This document shows positions 52,515 through 64,000 of a DNA stretch of 64,000 bases, in pieces. A program made the translations under genes and the position numbers. The notes under the pieces are model-generated. The model ran no database searches. It saw only the letters and a list, made by a program, of their open reading frames with translations, and was not told the DNA's origin. Position 1 is the stretch's first letter; each line of letters starts with the position of its first letter. This DNA comes from Macrostomum hystrix (lineage: Eukaryota > Platyhelminthes > Macrostomidae), in the NCBI GenBank assembly GCA_950097015.1, contig CATNEN010000001.1:3688001-3752000 (forward strand). The letters run 5' to 3'.

Positions 52515-55158
52515 TATAAAGACAAGTTCTATTATTTTGCTTCGGATTTAAAATTTTACCCACTTAAAAACTATTTAAACACCATCTATCGCTTCCACTT
52601 GACTACAAAAGCCACGTGGGTAAACTACGAGTACAACGGAAGACTTTTAATACGCTAAGTGAAAAAGAATCTGACATGTTAAACTGTATTATTAACCCAA
52701 CGCAAAACCTCAAAACATTAAAATTAATATATTGTAACTATTTCTATACAAAATGTTTTTTTGCTTTGTGAAACTACATAGAATTAGCGCATAAATAAGC
52801 GTAAATACGCATGAAACGTTTTTGTTTTGTTTTAAAAAAGAACATAACGGTTTAAATTGACTACAACTGCAGGTTATTTTTTAATTAAATAGCGCAATTT
52901 CCCATAAATGTAATAATGTATCTGTGTGTTAAAAGTGAAAATTAAAGCTATAACATAAAGCGATTTGCATCTGGCTTTTTATTTTCAAAGCAGATGGACT
53001 ACGCATGCATAGAGCTGGTAGCTTATAGTTGGCATTTTCGGTACATTGCTGAATGCATCCTGAACATTTAAGCTAAAAATAATAGTAAATGTTTGGACAT
53101 TTTCAGTTAAAACTGGGGAAAGTTGAGAATGACAGGTTGATTAAGGCAGGTTGCTTCTATTATATCGTACACGCATATAACAGCATGCGCATGCACCTCG
53201 CTGAAATTATATCGTTCTTCAGTGTAATAGTTTACTGGGGTCTCTACTAATTACGAATGACAGTTTGTCTTATGTTTCAGAGTTCTTAAACATAAATATA
53301 GTTGAGTTTTTTCTCCACTCGTCTAAATATATTTCGCCACTAATTGTATAAGAACACTACACAACGTATTTCGTTATATTATTACTTAATGGCGCAGATG
53401 CAATTTTGATTGACCACCAATCACAGTAAATGACCAATCAAAAGGACAATCCAAATCAGCACTGATAAAATGTTTTGGGTCAGGAAAGAATCGGCGAAAC
53501 ACAATCGATTCGATTGCTCAGAAGAATCGCTCGGCAGTTTTTTACTGCCACTATATTTATTATGAAAAAAAGAGGCAGAATTTCTCACAGATCACTGTAA
53601 ATTAACAAGGTCAAGGACACACTTTGCAATTATTTAGCGCATAAGAGAACAAAGCAGGATCAAATCAAAACAAAACAGGCAAATAAAGTTTTTTAAGACA
53701 CATACATTCAATGATAAACGAACCAATGCAGCAATCTAGGAGTAACAAACGTGGTGTTTGCTAGATGGATGCAAGTAAAGAAATTAAAAGGAAAAACATT
53801 GCTTCGTTTATATTAATTAACTGAAACAATTTAATAGGTTTTTTTGCAAGTCTAAAAAAGAGAAATTAAACAAAGAGGCGTTAAAAAACGTTATAAACAC
53901 GAACGCGTAAGAAAAATGTGCATACCTTGAATAAGACAATAATTGATTGTGCAATATAATAATCAGACACTAAGTATGCTTAAACAACTTTGACATGTAC
54001 TCAGTAATCTACAAATAATGAACTACGTATTCTCTTTCATCATCAAAAAACAGAATAGATTGGAATGACGTTTGCTTTGAAAGAGATTCTCACTACTACT
54101 GCTCACTAACGCAGCAGTAGTACGGTAACAGTAGTAAGCTGAAAACTACAGTTCCAATTAGAAACCAAATTCTTTACGCGTTATAAAAAAGCCGTAATTA
54201 AGTTACAATCGTCAATTAAAAGATGACTTACTATGTTATTGAAATCATAATAATTTACATTCGCATATAAATTAGCATTTTACTGAGTTATTGTCTACAA
54301 AGTCAAATAGCTGTACAAGGTCACAGAAGGCGCTAAATTGAATGCTCATTAAATTGGTAGACCAAAGCCTATATTTAAAGGTAACTAATTTAAATGTATA
54401 GTGGAGAAATAACAGTTCTATGTAAATAAACTGTTCTAATGGAGAATTAATATCAGGCACCAATTACCAACTGATATGTATTGAAAAGTATTTTTACTTT
54501 CTTTAAATACATTTACTTAGCATGCCATCCCAAATGATTGACAGGATTAGTCCTTCACATTCGGGAAATTTTAGGGATCTTTTAGCTAAAAAAATCGCTT
54601 AACAGACGTTTCTAGCTTTCGTAAATTTTCCGGCTTTATCGTATTTTCCGGCTTTACGTTGATATTTGAAATGAACAATTCACAACTGAAATTGCTAATA
54701 GAGAGAAGTTTAATTTTACTGTAGTAAAGTAAATTTTCCTAAACCGTTAATTGCTTAACAAAACTGAAGATTTTAGTGGTAACGGCAATTATATCAGAAA
54801 TAGTCATGAACTAGGGTGAGAGGGTATAGTGAAGAAAACTGTTTTCCATGAAACGTAACATTCAAGTACTTTTGAAATAAATTGTGTTTCCATTATTACT
54901 AGAAATTGTCTCAAAGCATCTTCAAGCTTAAATATACTTTTTTCAACCAATTACATTAAAAATATACATTAATACATAAAGACTTTGTCAAACAATCAGA
55001 CAAAAGAACTCGTTTTAGTAAGTTTTGTGCAGAATAGTTTAGTGAGCAAGAATTCAAAGAAGTTAAGTAGACGGTTAAAGAAACTGCTTTAACCGTTTAA
55101 ATTCGGCATCAATAAAATAAAACAATTGAATTTAACAATTATATTACATAATCGAAGT
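52515..55158. other. AT-rich intergenic spacer upstream of the integrin gene
   Basis: The integrin promoter should lie in the first few hundred bases above 52514, but no specific element was recognised. The remainder has no exon, array or mobile element that I can support. A 63-codon minus frame at 54272-54463 is unsupported. Confidence 0.4.
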
Positions 55159-55270
55159 CTAGAACAAGTCGATTAACAGACAGAGAGAACGCGAGTGACG
55201 CTGAATGGAAGAGGGCCGTTTGCCATTAATAAAAAACACATACAGATCGCAATGCACTTCACCTCCCTTA

Positions 55271-58200
55271 TCAGGAGGCTCTGTGGCCTGAGTGATGACG
55301 CGTCGAAGCGCCATTGGCCGGCTTGTGGGCCACTTCCTCTGCGTCCTGATCCTGATCGTCGTCAGCTTCGTCGTCGTCGCAATCGTCGCCGTAGTCGTCA
55401 TAATCGTCGTAGTGATAATCGTAGACATGCTGATCATCGTCTGGTTGACCAGAGACCTGCCTGACAACAACGTAGTCTTCGACGCGGGTTGGCACAATGA
55501 TACCGTCCGCGTCGGCATCTCTGCGGGTGCTCTCCACCTGCTTGCTGCACGTTGGTTTGGGATGGGTTCTGATTGGCTACGATTGTGCGGTAACTTTTCA
55601 TTGGCTACTGATTTGGAGTGGCTTCTGATTGGCTATGGGTTTAATATGTATTCTGATGAGCTATGACTTTCAAATGTGTTCTGATTGGATACTTCATTGT
55701 GTGGTCTCTGATTGGCTACTGCCTGGTGTGGGTTCTGATTGGCTACTGCTTGGTGTGGGTTCTGATTGGCATAGGTTCTGATTGGCTACTGCTAGGCGTG
55801 GGTGTCTAAATTTTGAACAAAACAGGTTGAGGAAGATTTGATTAGCATGTTTTAGCGGGTATGATAAGTGTTTAAACTTTCTTAGAATTCAATTTTGATA
55901 GCACTTACGCAACAATCTTAACATAGTCGTCGCTCTTGTTCTCCTTCCATTTACGAAACATCACCGAGGCGTCAACGTTTGCCGGGGATGAAGTGTTAGG
56001 CTCGTTGAGGAGCGAGATCACACTGAGTAGTATGGTGCGCACATTCTGCGTGGGATTCCAGCGCTCAGAGGGCAGCTCTCCGCTGGCTGGATCGTCTCCG
56101 GGCGGATGCAGAATCGAGATGCACACCTTGCCATCCTGGGAGTATGAGGGAACAGGGAGTGTCATTTCTGCACTGAATCCGAATCCTCTGAATCTGAATC
56201 CTCTTCCCCTAATCCCATAGCGGGATGCCTGAATCCTCTTCCACTAATCCCATAGCTGGATGTCTAAATCCTCTACCACTAATCCTATAGCGGGATGTCT
56301 GAATACTCTTCCCTTAATCCCATATCTGGATGTCTAAATCCTCTACCACTAATCCCATAGCGGGATGCCTGAATCCTCTTCCCCTAATCCCATAGCGGGA
56401 TGCCTGAATCCTCTTCCCCTAATCCCATAGCGGGATGCCTGAATCCTCTTCCACTAATCCCATAGCTGGATGTCTGAATACTCTTCCCTTAATCCCATAT
56501 CTGGATGTCTAAATCCTCTACCACTAATCCTATAGCGGGATGTCTGAATCGTCTTCCCCTAATCCCATAGCGGGATTTCTGAATCCCCTTCCACTAATCC
56601 CATAGCTGGATGTCTAAATCCTCTACCACTAATCCCTCAGTGAGATATCTGAATCCTCTTCCCTTAATCCCTTAGTGAGAGATATCTGAATCCTCTTCCC
56701 CTAATCCCTTAGTGAGAGATATCTGAATCCTCTTGGCCTAATCCCTTAGTGAGAGATATCTGAATCCTCTTCCCCTAATCCCTTAGTGAGAGATATCTGA
56801 ATCCTCTTGGCCTAATCCCTTAGTGAGAGATATCTGAATCCTCTTGGCCTAATCCCTTAGTGAGAGATATCTGAATCCTCTTCCCCTAATCCCTTAGTGA
56901 GAGATATCTGAATCCTCTTCCCCTAATCCCTTAGTGAGAGATATCTGAATCCTCTTGGCCTAATCCCTTAGTGAGAGATATCTGAATCCTCTTGGCCTAA
57001 TCCCTTAGTGAGAGATATCTGAATCCTCTTCCCCTAATCCCTTAGTGAGAGATATCTGAATCCTCTTCCCCTAATCCCTTAGTGAGTTATCTGAATCGTA
57101 TTTTCCTATTCCCATTTGGGGATGTCTGAATCCTCTTCCGCTAATCCATTAGTGAGATATCTGAATCCTTTTCCGCTATTCCCATAGTAGGATGTCTGTA
57201 TCATTTTAGTGGGATTATTATATCATCTTCCCTTAAACTATCATTAGAATGCCCCTATCATTTTCTGTCAAGTCCAACCTATGAATGTAAAACTGGTAAA
57301 ATAGATTAGCAAAACTTTATATAGCAAAATCAAAGAATCATACAAGTACTCACATCATAGATGTTTGGATGAAACATCTTAGAAACGAATGAAATTGATG
57401 GAGGCGAATATGGATAATCTGATGGAAACACCATTGAGGCCTGAAATGAAAAATATAATATAAATAAATTGAATGTGAATTTAATTTGTACTTATTTGTT
57501 GACTACATTTTATAGAGATATGCTAGAGTTAGACTATCAATTTAATACATTTTAGTCATGGAATAACCCAACAAATACATAACAGCCTGTGCTCACCCAG
57601 GATTTTTTTAGTGATTAAAAATTATACTTTTAGAAGTATGAAAAGTAGTTTTTCATTATATGTTTTTATTATAGAATCAATATAAAAAGCACTAGCTACT
57701 TATGGAAGAGGCGAAAAAATGCAAATCTTAAAAATACTCAAGAAAATTAATAATTTTCTGTTTTTATCTGGCTATATTAACAAAAAACTTACTAAAGCAA
57801 AGTTCAAATATAAATATATACCCTAAATGACAAATTATTTTCCTCCAAATTTACTAAAACTAAATTAAATACAGTACCCAAGTCAGAGTGCTATATTAAA
57901 ACCTTTGGAAAACTTGTTACAAAAAGCTATTGATGTGGATTCTAGGTTTCATTGTCAAAATAATTATATTACTTAGCACCTTGTGTAAAAACTAGTTACC
58001 AAAAATCTGGGTCCTTTTGGCATCCATAATATTTGCTTATGCTGAATTAACTTTTTTTCTAAAAATATTTTTTACTTGTTGAATTTTTATGGTCACTACA
58101 CATTTGAAATATTTTTCAATACACATGAGCTAAGGCAAAACAAGCAATTGATATCTAGCCTAAATTAAAAAAAAAATAAATTCAGAGTTGAAATTCATGA

Positions 58201-59006
58201 CTGCCATATAGAATTTTGAGGTGCCATTGCACTAGGCATAGCATGGACTTCAATCTATTTTTTTTTATAACTTTTGTTAAATGCTGATTTGACAGATTAG
58301 TTATTCTTATGTCTAGCTTATAGCCCTCCTTAGCACTAAGCCTAAAACAATATTTATGTGATCATGCATTTCATATAAAAAAATTAAAGACTAAAGTGCC
58401 TAATGAAATAATTTAAAGAAAATTGCCTAAAGCATAGCAACTTTCCTAAATAGGCCTAGCATGGCAGAAGAGAAAGAAAACACTGCTAAAGCCTAAAATA
58501 CAATAGAAAGAGTGGCTTATTTGACAATTGATCGAAAACATAGCACTAGGTAAAACATGTCACTAACCTATGTAGATTTTATAATTATAGAGTAAAATAC
58601 ATCCATAGCCTATAAGCTTAGCCACAAACGTAAAAATTCCCTTTGCCTTTCACAACTAACTGTCTCAATATTACAACTTTAACATAAGCAATTACAGATA
58701 AGGTATACTTGTAGCCACTGAATAGGCTTATCGTATTAAGTATAAAATCAAATAGTAGGCCTATTAGTTGCAAGCTAAGCTAGTTTGTAATAGACAAGCA
58801 TTAACAATAAACAGAAATGTGATTACCTTGAAGTAGCCACCTTGATAAAGGGTTCCTGGTGGACCGAATATGGCAACATCCCATTCAAAAATGTTATCAT
58901 CGTCTTTCAGTTTCACTTTAAAGCCTTCGACTGGTTCATCGTTCAGGCTTTTAAGCTCTTGTTGGAGGGCCCGAACAGCACTAGAGTGGGAGTGTTTAGC
59001 AGCCAT
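55271..59006 (-). CDS. CDC34: CDC34/UBE2R-type ubiquitin-conjugating enzyme E2
   Basis: Exons 59006-58827, 57440-57354, 56135-55909, 55544-55271 join in phases 0, 0 and 2 and encode 255 residues. The N-terminal helix ([17 protein letters not shown]) leads into the UBC fold: [13 protein letters not shown], then HPN at 84-86, then the catalytic cysteine C94 in [11 protein letters not shown]. The acidic insertion beside the active site, [13 protein letters not shown] (about 101-113), is the CDC34 signature needed for Lys48 chain building. The C-terminal extension keeps [14 protein letters not shown] and ends with a highly acidic Asp/Glu/Tyr segment, which in CDC34 docks on the cullin-RING ligase. 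The protein should therefore work with SCF-type ligases in ubiquitylation. It ends in a short His/Ser tail beyond the acidic part. CDC34 and UBE2R2 are vertebrate paralogues; this is the pre-duplication type. Confidence 0.94.
55560..55800. repeat. Intronic repeat with ATTGG (inverted CCAAT) units
   Basis: Eight to nine imperfect units around GTTCTGATTGGCTACTGCTT in E2 intron 3, next to the exon 4 acceptor. On the sense strand each unit reads AGCCAATCAGAA. Confidence 0.85.
56165..57200. repeat. 35- to 37-bp minisatellite, E2 intron 2
   Basis: About 29 units containing CTGAATCCTCTTCCCCTAAT. Two sub-families are arranged in blocks: one continues CCCATAGCGGGATGC (nearer exon 3), the other CCCTTAGTGAGAGATAT. 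Confidence 0.95.
57441..58826. other. E2 intron 1, AT-rich
   Basis: 1.4-kb intron without a recognised repeat array or mobile element, unlike most other introns in the window. Confidence 0.5.
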
Positions 59007-60828
59007 TATAAAAACTGGAAGATAGAAAGCTTAGTATGTTGCAAAAAAGTTTTTTTTGCGCAGTTGCGTATACCAGTAAAATATTGATATATTCTAATTC
59101 TATATTCGATATCTTTTATGTTCAATTTAGGTTGACAACTAAATAAATGAATGAGATGCTTGCTTCAGCCGACGAACATGGGGAAAATACTTCATTTAAT
59201 TTATATCAGCTGATGAAAAAGTTTACGGAAAACCATGTAAAATTAGCCTCCAGAGCCCTTTCTTCTTTTAAAAATATCTATTTAAAATAGTTTACATGCA
59301 TGTAATAAAAAATTTTCTAACATAGTGTGTGTTACTTTGTTTTAATTCAACTCTCCATGACAACAGAAGCACGATGAACGTTTCATTCATAATTTGAATG
59401 CGGCATGAGTTGCCTTAATGTTGTTGTAAATAGAAATTGCCATGATGTCGCGGTAAAAGCTAATATTATTATGATTTATAAAGACCATCTAACACCATTT
59501 ATCTAATACAACGCCGCTATTTGATCTGACATTTAACTATAAAGCAATCAATTAAAGCAGGAGCGCATTTTAATAGGCTTTTGCGCATCTGTGCATTTGT
59601 GCGCAAACTGGTGGGGTAGCCACAGTGCCTTCAAATAAAAATATATTGCAAGACACACTAGATAATCTAGTCTAGACTTCTAGAATTCGAGACTAGACTA
59701 ATCTTACGGAATTCATCTTTTGTTTAATTCATGTTGTAAGCGTATTTGCAAGACTTACAGATCTGGAGAAATTTTCTACAAGTCCTATGTCCTGCGGGCG
59801 TGTGGCTGGTGCTGCCCAACCCTTCTGTGGTAAAAAAACCACGAAATAAGTTTTACAACTAATTATCAATCCGTTAACTATATGCACACGCGAGATTCTG
59901 TGCACTACACTGGATTTAATCAGGGGATTCATGCCACAATGACACCACAGCATAATCTTTAGCTGTAGATCAGTCGATCGGCCCCTAAAGACGACCTATT
60001 TCCTAAGGTTGCAGATACTCGTAAAGTGTACCGTCTCACTCTCTTTTAGTTTGTCGTTGTCTATTCTCAAAAAACTGCTCGCGCACTGATCACTATGCTA
60101 GCAGCGCTTGCTGTATAGCGTTACATAATTTAAGAGGCTGAAAATAGACGTACTAGCCAAAGCCTATATCAGACGGTTTATCGCGCACACAAGTTCAGAA
60201 CTGCGCATTTGCAGGTATCAGGGCAGTTGTTATATATATAGAGAGAGGGGGGAGAGAGACAAGACTTCAGAGAGTCGAGATTAAAAGCCTTAGCAGTACA
60301 GACGTTGTGCAGAGTCCAATATAAAGCCAAGCCAAGAAGTATAACGCACAGTTTGAGTAAAAGGCGTCTGCAGCATGCGGTTGGATAATGTGTGCGCACT
60401 GGGCCTTACCCAGCACAGCACAAAAGCTGAGAATTATGAGGCTAAGAGGAGGCACGCCAGCTGTAGTGGAGTAGAAAGAGAGAGAGAGTAGAGAGCCATC
60501 GTAGCAAGTCTTTTGTTGCTATAGCGACTGAGCTAAAGAAAAAAGTCGTGTGTGTGTGCGTGTGTGTGTGTGTGTGTGTGCAGATGTGTGCAAACGCTTA
60601 AAGTAAGCGGCTACGCTCAGAGAGTGGAAAAATATTCATATTTTTTTCTTTAATCGCCATTTTATCTTGACACTGTACAAAGAAAAGAAACTAGAAAAGA
60701 ATAACGCACCTGACACTGAAATTGTAACAAGTTTTTAAGGCTGCGTGAAAGCCTGGAAAAACTCCAGAATTGCTTTTAGAAACACTTTTTCAAATCCAGT
60801 CTCTAGAGCTTGAACTTCACCAACTACC
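59007..60828. other. Divergent intergenic region between the E2 and Cys-rich genes
   Basis: The two genes are transcribed away from each other, so both promoters should be here. There is an orphan exon-like segment at 59759-59824 (minus, see findings) and a GT microsatellite at about 60549-60580. Otherwise no feature could be supported. Confidence 0.45.
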
Positions 60829-61719
60829 ATGTGCCGATGGGGCTGCTCTCTTGTCGATTCTGTAAGTCAGTTGCAATTATGTCTTATCTCTTCTAAAAGC
60901 TCATTGTGATGTTGTCTAACTAACTACCTGTTAGTTCAGCTCACTGCCCATAATTCAGAGTTTATGGTCCACAATTCAAGTTAAAAGTTGTGCTATTTTC
61001 GTTGACCGTTCAAAAAAGGAGGTTGTAACCTTGCCGTTAGAGCGTCGTATTCACGACTTGGAGGTCAGGGGTTTGATTCCCGATTCCATTGGAAACAATT
61101 TGTGTCCATTAGCAAGACATCTAACTGTGTATTGCTTCAGTTCACCCAGCTGTTAAATGGGTACCAGCATCAGCTGGGGTAATTGAGAGGGTGGGTGTGG
61201 CGTCCCCCCAGTCCATGGACTGAACAGCCGTATATAAAGCTTTCCGATGCGCCTCGCAATAGCTGCGGCTGTGCTGTCGGCTGCACCCCTGGCCCAATCG
61301 GTTCATATAAGTGAATTTCCAAAAGTCAGCATAAGAAAACTTATAAAGAGTGTCAACAGACTATTAAAAAAACTGGAACTCTCTCCCTGCAGACTTACAT
61401 GTGCAAATGGTGCGGCACTCGCTACTGCAAGGAATGTCTTCTTGGCGACTTCTATGGCCGGATGAAGGAGCCGGGTCAGTGCCGGGTGTGCAATCAGAAG
61501 CGCTGCCAGGGCAAGCGAGTTGAATTCGTGCCGAAACCGCGCGATCCGGCCGATGACGCGGCCAGCGGTCGCGGCGGTCGACGCGGTGTCGGCGGAGCGT
61601 CCGCCAAGTCGGGTCGCTCTTCGAAGTCGGCGAAATCGTCGGGATCTAGGAAGAAGAAATCGGCCGGCGGTGGAAAGAAGAAAAAATCTGGCGGAAAGAA
61701 GAAGAGAGGAAAGAAGTGA
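60829..61719 (+). CDS. Cys-rich, Lys-tailed 119-residue protein, family not recognised
   Basis: Two exons, 60829-60861 and 61393-61719, joined in phase 0. The first ends at a consensus donor (GTAAGTC) and the second follows CTCTCCCTGCAG. Nine cysteines lie in the first 50 residues: C2, C6, C15-x2-C18, C23-x2-C26, C41-x2-C44 and C49. MCRWGC and MCKWCG echo each other, and CRVCNQKRCQG closes the module. The pattern suggests binding of two zinc ions in a treble-clef or ribbon-like fold. From about residue 65 the chain is Gly/Arg/Ser-rich and then almost pure Lys/Gly, suited to nucleic-acid binding and nuclear or nucleolar targeting. I do not recognise the family. The clean splice phase and the sharp change from cysteine module to basic tail make it a convincing gene. 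Confidence 0.75.
61017..61312 (+). mobile_element. SINE-B, tRNA-derived, full length
   Basis: Lies in the single intron of the Cys-rich gene. The head has TTGCCGTTAGAGCGTCGTAT (A box) and GGGTTTGATTCCCG (B box). The centre has TAGCAAGACATCTAACTGTG and AAATGGGTACCAGCATCAGC. The 3' part has CAGTCCATGGACTG and GCGCCTCGCAATAGCTGCGG. Confidence 0.92.
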
Positions 61720-61763
61720 TGAGCTTCGATTATCTAAAATGTTTAATTCTTGGCAAATATTAG

Positions 61764-63673
61764 TTGTTGAAAGACCATGGGGTATTTAAAATACTCACAT
61801 GTTCATTTTTTCTCTATCTTCCACAATATTCAACCGATCACAATGAAAATCCGAAAATTTTCCGCTGCATCCGACGAAAGACAAAATCATAAATTAAGAA
61901 AACAACAACATTGTCGAGATATTTTGAATATCTAGACCAGGGGTCGGCAAACTTTTTAGCGAGCGGGCCACGGAGAGAACCTATAGGACGACAGCGGGCC
62001 GTATTAACTGTAGGAATATGAGAAAGGGGAGAGATGAGACACAGGATAGATGAGAAATGCGAGAGATGAGAAATGGGAGAGATGATAAATGGGAGAGATG
62101 AGACTCCGGATAGACGAGACAGGGGAGGATTGAGCCAGAGATGAGAATAGATAAGACTGGAGAGACGGGAGACACGGCAGAGATGAGACAGGGGAGAGAT
62201 AATTAGACACAGGACAGATAAGACACTAGAGAGATGAGACAGGGGAGAGATAATTAGACACAGGACAGATAAGACACTGGAGAGATGAGACAGGGGAGAG
62301 ATAATTAGACACAGGACAGATAAGACACTGGAGAGATGAGACAGGGGAGAGATAATTAGACACAGGACAGATAAGACACTGGAGAGATGAGACAGGGGAG
62401 AGATAATTAGACACAGGACAGATAAGACACTGGAGAGATGAAACAGGGAGAGATAATTAGACACAGGACAGATAAGACACTGGAGAGATGAAACAGGGAG
62501 AGATAATTAGACACAGGACAGATAAGACACTGGAGAGATGAGACAGGGGAGAGATAATTAGACACAGGACAGATAAGACACTGGAGAGATGAGACAGGGG
62601 AGAGATAATTAGACACAGGACAGATAAGACACTGGAGAGATGAGACAGGGGAGAGATAATTAGACACAGGACAGATAAGACACTGGAGAGATGAGACAGG
62701 GGAGAGATAATTAGACACAGGACAGATAAGACACTGGAGAGATGACACAGGGGAGAGATAATTAGACACAGGACAGATAAGACACTGGAGAGATGAGACA
62801 GGGGAGAGATAATTAGACACAGGACAGATAAGACACTGGAGAGATGAGACAGGGGAGAGATAATTAGACACAGGACAGATAAGACACTGGAGAGATGAGA
62901 CAGGGGAGAGATAATTAGACACAGGACAGATAAGACACTGGAGAGATGAGACAGGGGAGAGATAATTAGACACAGGACAGATAAGACACTGGAGAGATGA
63001 CACAGGGGAGAGATAATTAGACACAGGACAGATAAGACACTGGAGAGATGAGACAGGGGAGAGATAATTAGACACAGGACAGATAAGACACTGGAGAGAT
63101 GACACAGGGGAGAGATAATTAGACACAGGACAGATAAGACACTGGAGAGATGAGACAGGGGAGAGATAATTAGACACAGGACAGATAAGACACTGGAGAG
63201 ATGAGACAGGGGAGAGATAATTAGACACAGGACAGATAAGACACTGGAGAGATGAGACAGGGGAGAGATAATTAGACACAGGACAGATAAGACACTGGAG
63301 AGATGAGACAGGGGAGAGATAATTAGACACAGGACAGATAAGACACTGGAGAGATGAGACAGGGGAGAGATAATTAGACACAGGACAGATAAGACACTAG
63401 AGAGATGAGACAGGATACTATAGGTGGTGGAAGGGGCAACGGGCCAGATTTAGGGGCTTCGAGGGCCGCATCTGGCCCGCGGGCCGGAGTTTGCCGACCC
63501 CTGATCTAGACGATTCCGACGTCGGAAAGGCTTTGAAAATTAATCGTAAAAGGCGGAAAATATTGATCTATATAATGGGGGATTTTCAAGAAAATCGGTC
63601 AATTCGGTTTGGCCTTTGGGAGCTGTGGATAAGTAGGCTGGGGCATTTGAAACATGAGGCGGTCTTTCTACTG
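61764..63673. mobile_element. TTAA-family TIR element interrupted by a hAT insertion
   Basis: The right end CGGTCTTTCTACTG is followed by TTAA at 63674-63677. The left end, GAAAGACCATGGGGTATTTA with AAATACTCAC, matches element 1 at 24436, though its outer bases and TTAA are eroded. Internal blocks (ATTCAACCGATCACAATGAA, TTTTCCGCTGCATCCGACGA) also match that copy. Without the hAT element it would be about 340 bp. Confidence 0.75.
61938..63503. mobile_element. hAT-type DNA element filled by a 51-bp minisatellite
   Basis: 1,566 bp with perfect 16-bp terminal inverted repeats CAGGGGTCGGCAAACT and a perfect 8-bp target duplication ATCTAGAC (61930-61937 and 63504-63511). The subterminal GGGCC-rich sequence resembles Charlie-like hAT ends known from vertebrates. 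No transposase is present. Positions 62185-63410 are about 24 copies of a 51-bp unit (GAGACAGGGGAGAGATAATT and onward), with degenerate units before. As 51 is 17 codons, an endless frame runs through it on the minus strand; it is not a gene. Confidence 0.93.
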
Positions 63674-63677
63674 TTAA

Positions 63678-64000
63678 GCATGAAAGTTTTTGGCTTAAGC
63701 ATCGTGGATGGATCGCTAGATATAGCACTGGAAACTTAGCAAGTTAAAACTACAGCTATAGGCTTAACCAATAAGAGGGAGTACCTAAAAACTTATAGTC
63801 GTCAAAAGATCAGTCTTACTTGTAATATGTACCATAGACTAAATAGAAGCACCCGTTATTATTAGTATATTATTACCCAGGCTTTCAGGGCGATAATGGG
63901 AAAGCCAGAGGGCGCCGATGGACTCTTGTACCATAGACTATGTGGCTTATAGTATGTGGCTATACGTTAAAATACACAAAAATAATCCATTATCGGCCCA
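63678..64000. other. Unique sequence at the window end
   Basis: No gene recognised. TACCATAGACTA occurs twice (about 63829 and 63931), which may be part of another interspersed repeat cut by the window edge. Confidence 0.35.

Noticed and set aside
62407-63381. 324-codon minus frame repeating a 17-residue unit
   Set aside because: The 51-bp unit is a multiple of three, so the frame cannot close. It is the interior of a hAT element, with no promoter or non-repeat domain.

Overview
The window is animal (metazoan) nuclear DNA. The evidence is GT-AG introns that keep phase across every exon junction I joined, an integrin alpha subunit, a MYT1-type CCHHC zinc-finger protein, a CDC34-type E2 enzyme, an AASDH orthologue, two tRNA-derived SINE families, and DNA transposons with 8-bp, 9-bp and TTAA target duplications. 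Nothing fixes the phylum. A spiralian such as a flatworm or mollusc is a guess, partly because two genes have a splice acceptor exactly where spliced-leader trans-splicing would put it.

Layout. 0-4 kb: two minisatellites and otherwise empty sequence. 4.0-7.0 kb (minus): a two-CUB, single-pass membrane protein with a WW-ligand tail. 7.7-13.5 kb (minus): AASDH, nearly complete, with a 2-kb minisatellite in one intron. 13.5-17.6 kb: mostly empty, with one well-defined MULE-like MITE. 17.6-22.2 kb: two single-exon SLC22 transporter genes, tail to tail, almost identical within the coding sequence and unlike each other outside it. 23.5-26.1 kb (minus): a MYT1-like factor whose second zinc finger is split by an intron holding two abutting TTAA elements. 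26.6-28.2 kb: a 9-bp satellite. 28.2-34.1 kb: SINEs, two small single-pass membrane protein genes (29.8 and 30.8 kb) and a 21-bp minisatellite. 34.1-52.5 kb (minus): a 13-exon integrin alpha gene whose introns almost all carry a private minisatellite or a SINE. 52.5-55.2 kb: AT-rich spacer. 55.3-59.0 kb (minus): a CDC34/UBE2R-type E2. 60.8-61.7 kb (plus): a small Cys-rich, Lys-tailed protein of unknown family. 61.8-63.7 kb: a TTAA-type element into which a hAT element, itself mostly a 51-bp minisatellite, has inserted.

The genes do not form one pathway. They encode a cell-surface adhesion receptor, a CUB receptor-like protein, organic-ion transport, amino-acid activation, ubiquitin transfer and a neural-type transcription factor. 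The most unusual property is the tandem repeats. More than twenty different minisatellites occupy introns and spacers, and several intronic arrays repeat splice-site-like sequence on the sense strand. All exon models here were read by eye from splice consensus, phase and family motifs, without RNA evidence.
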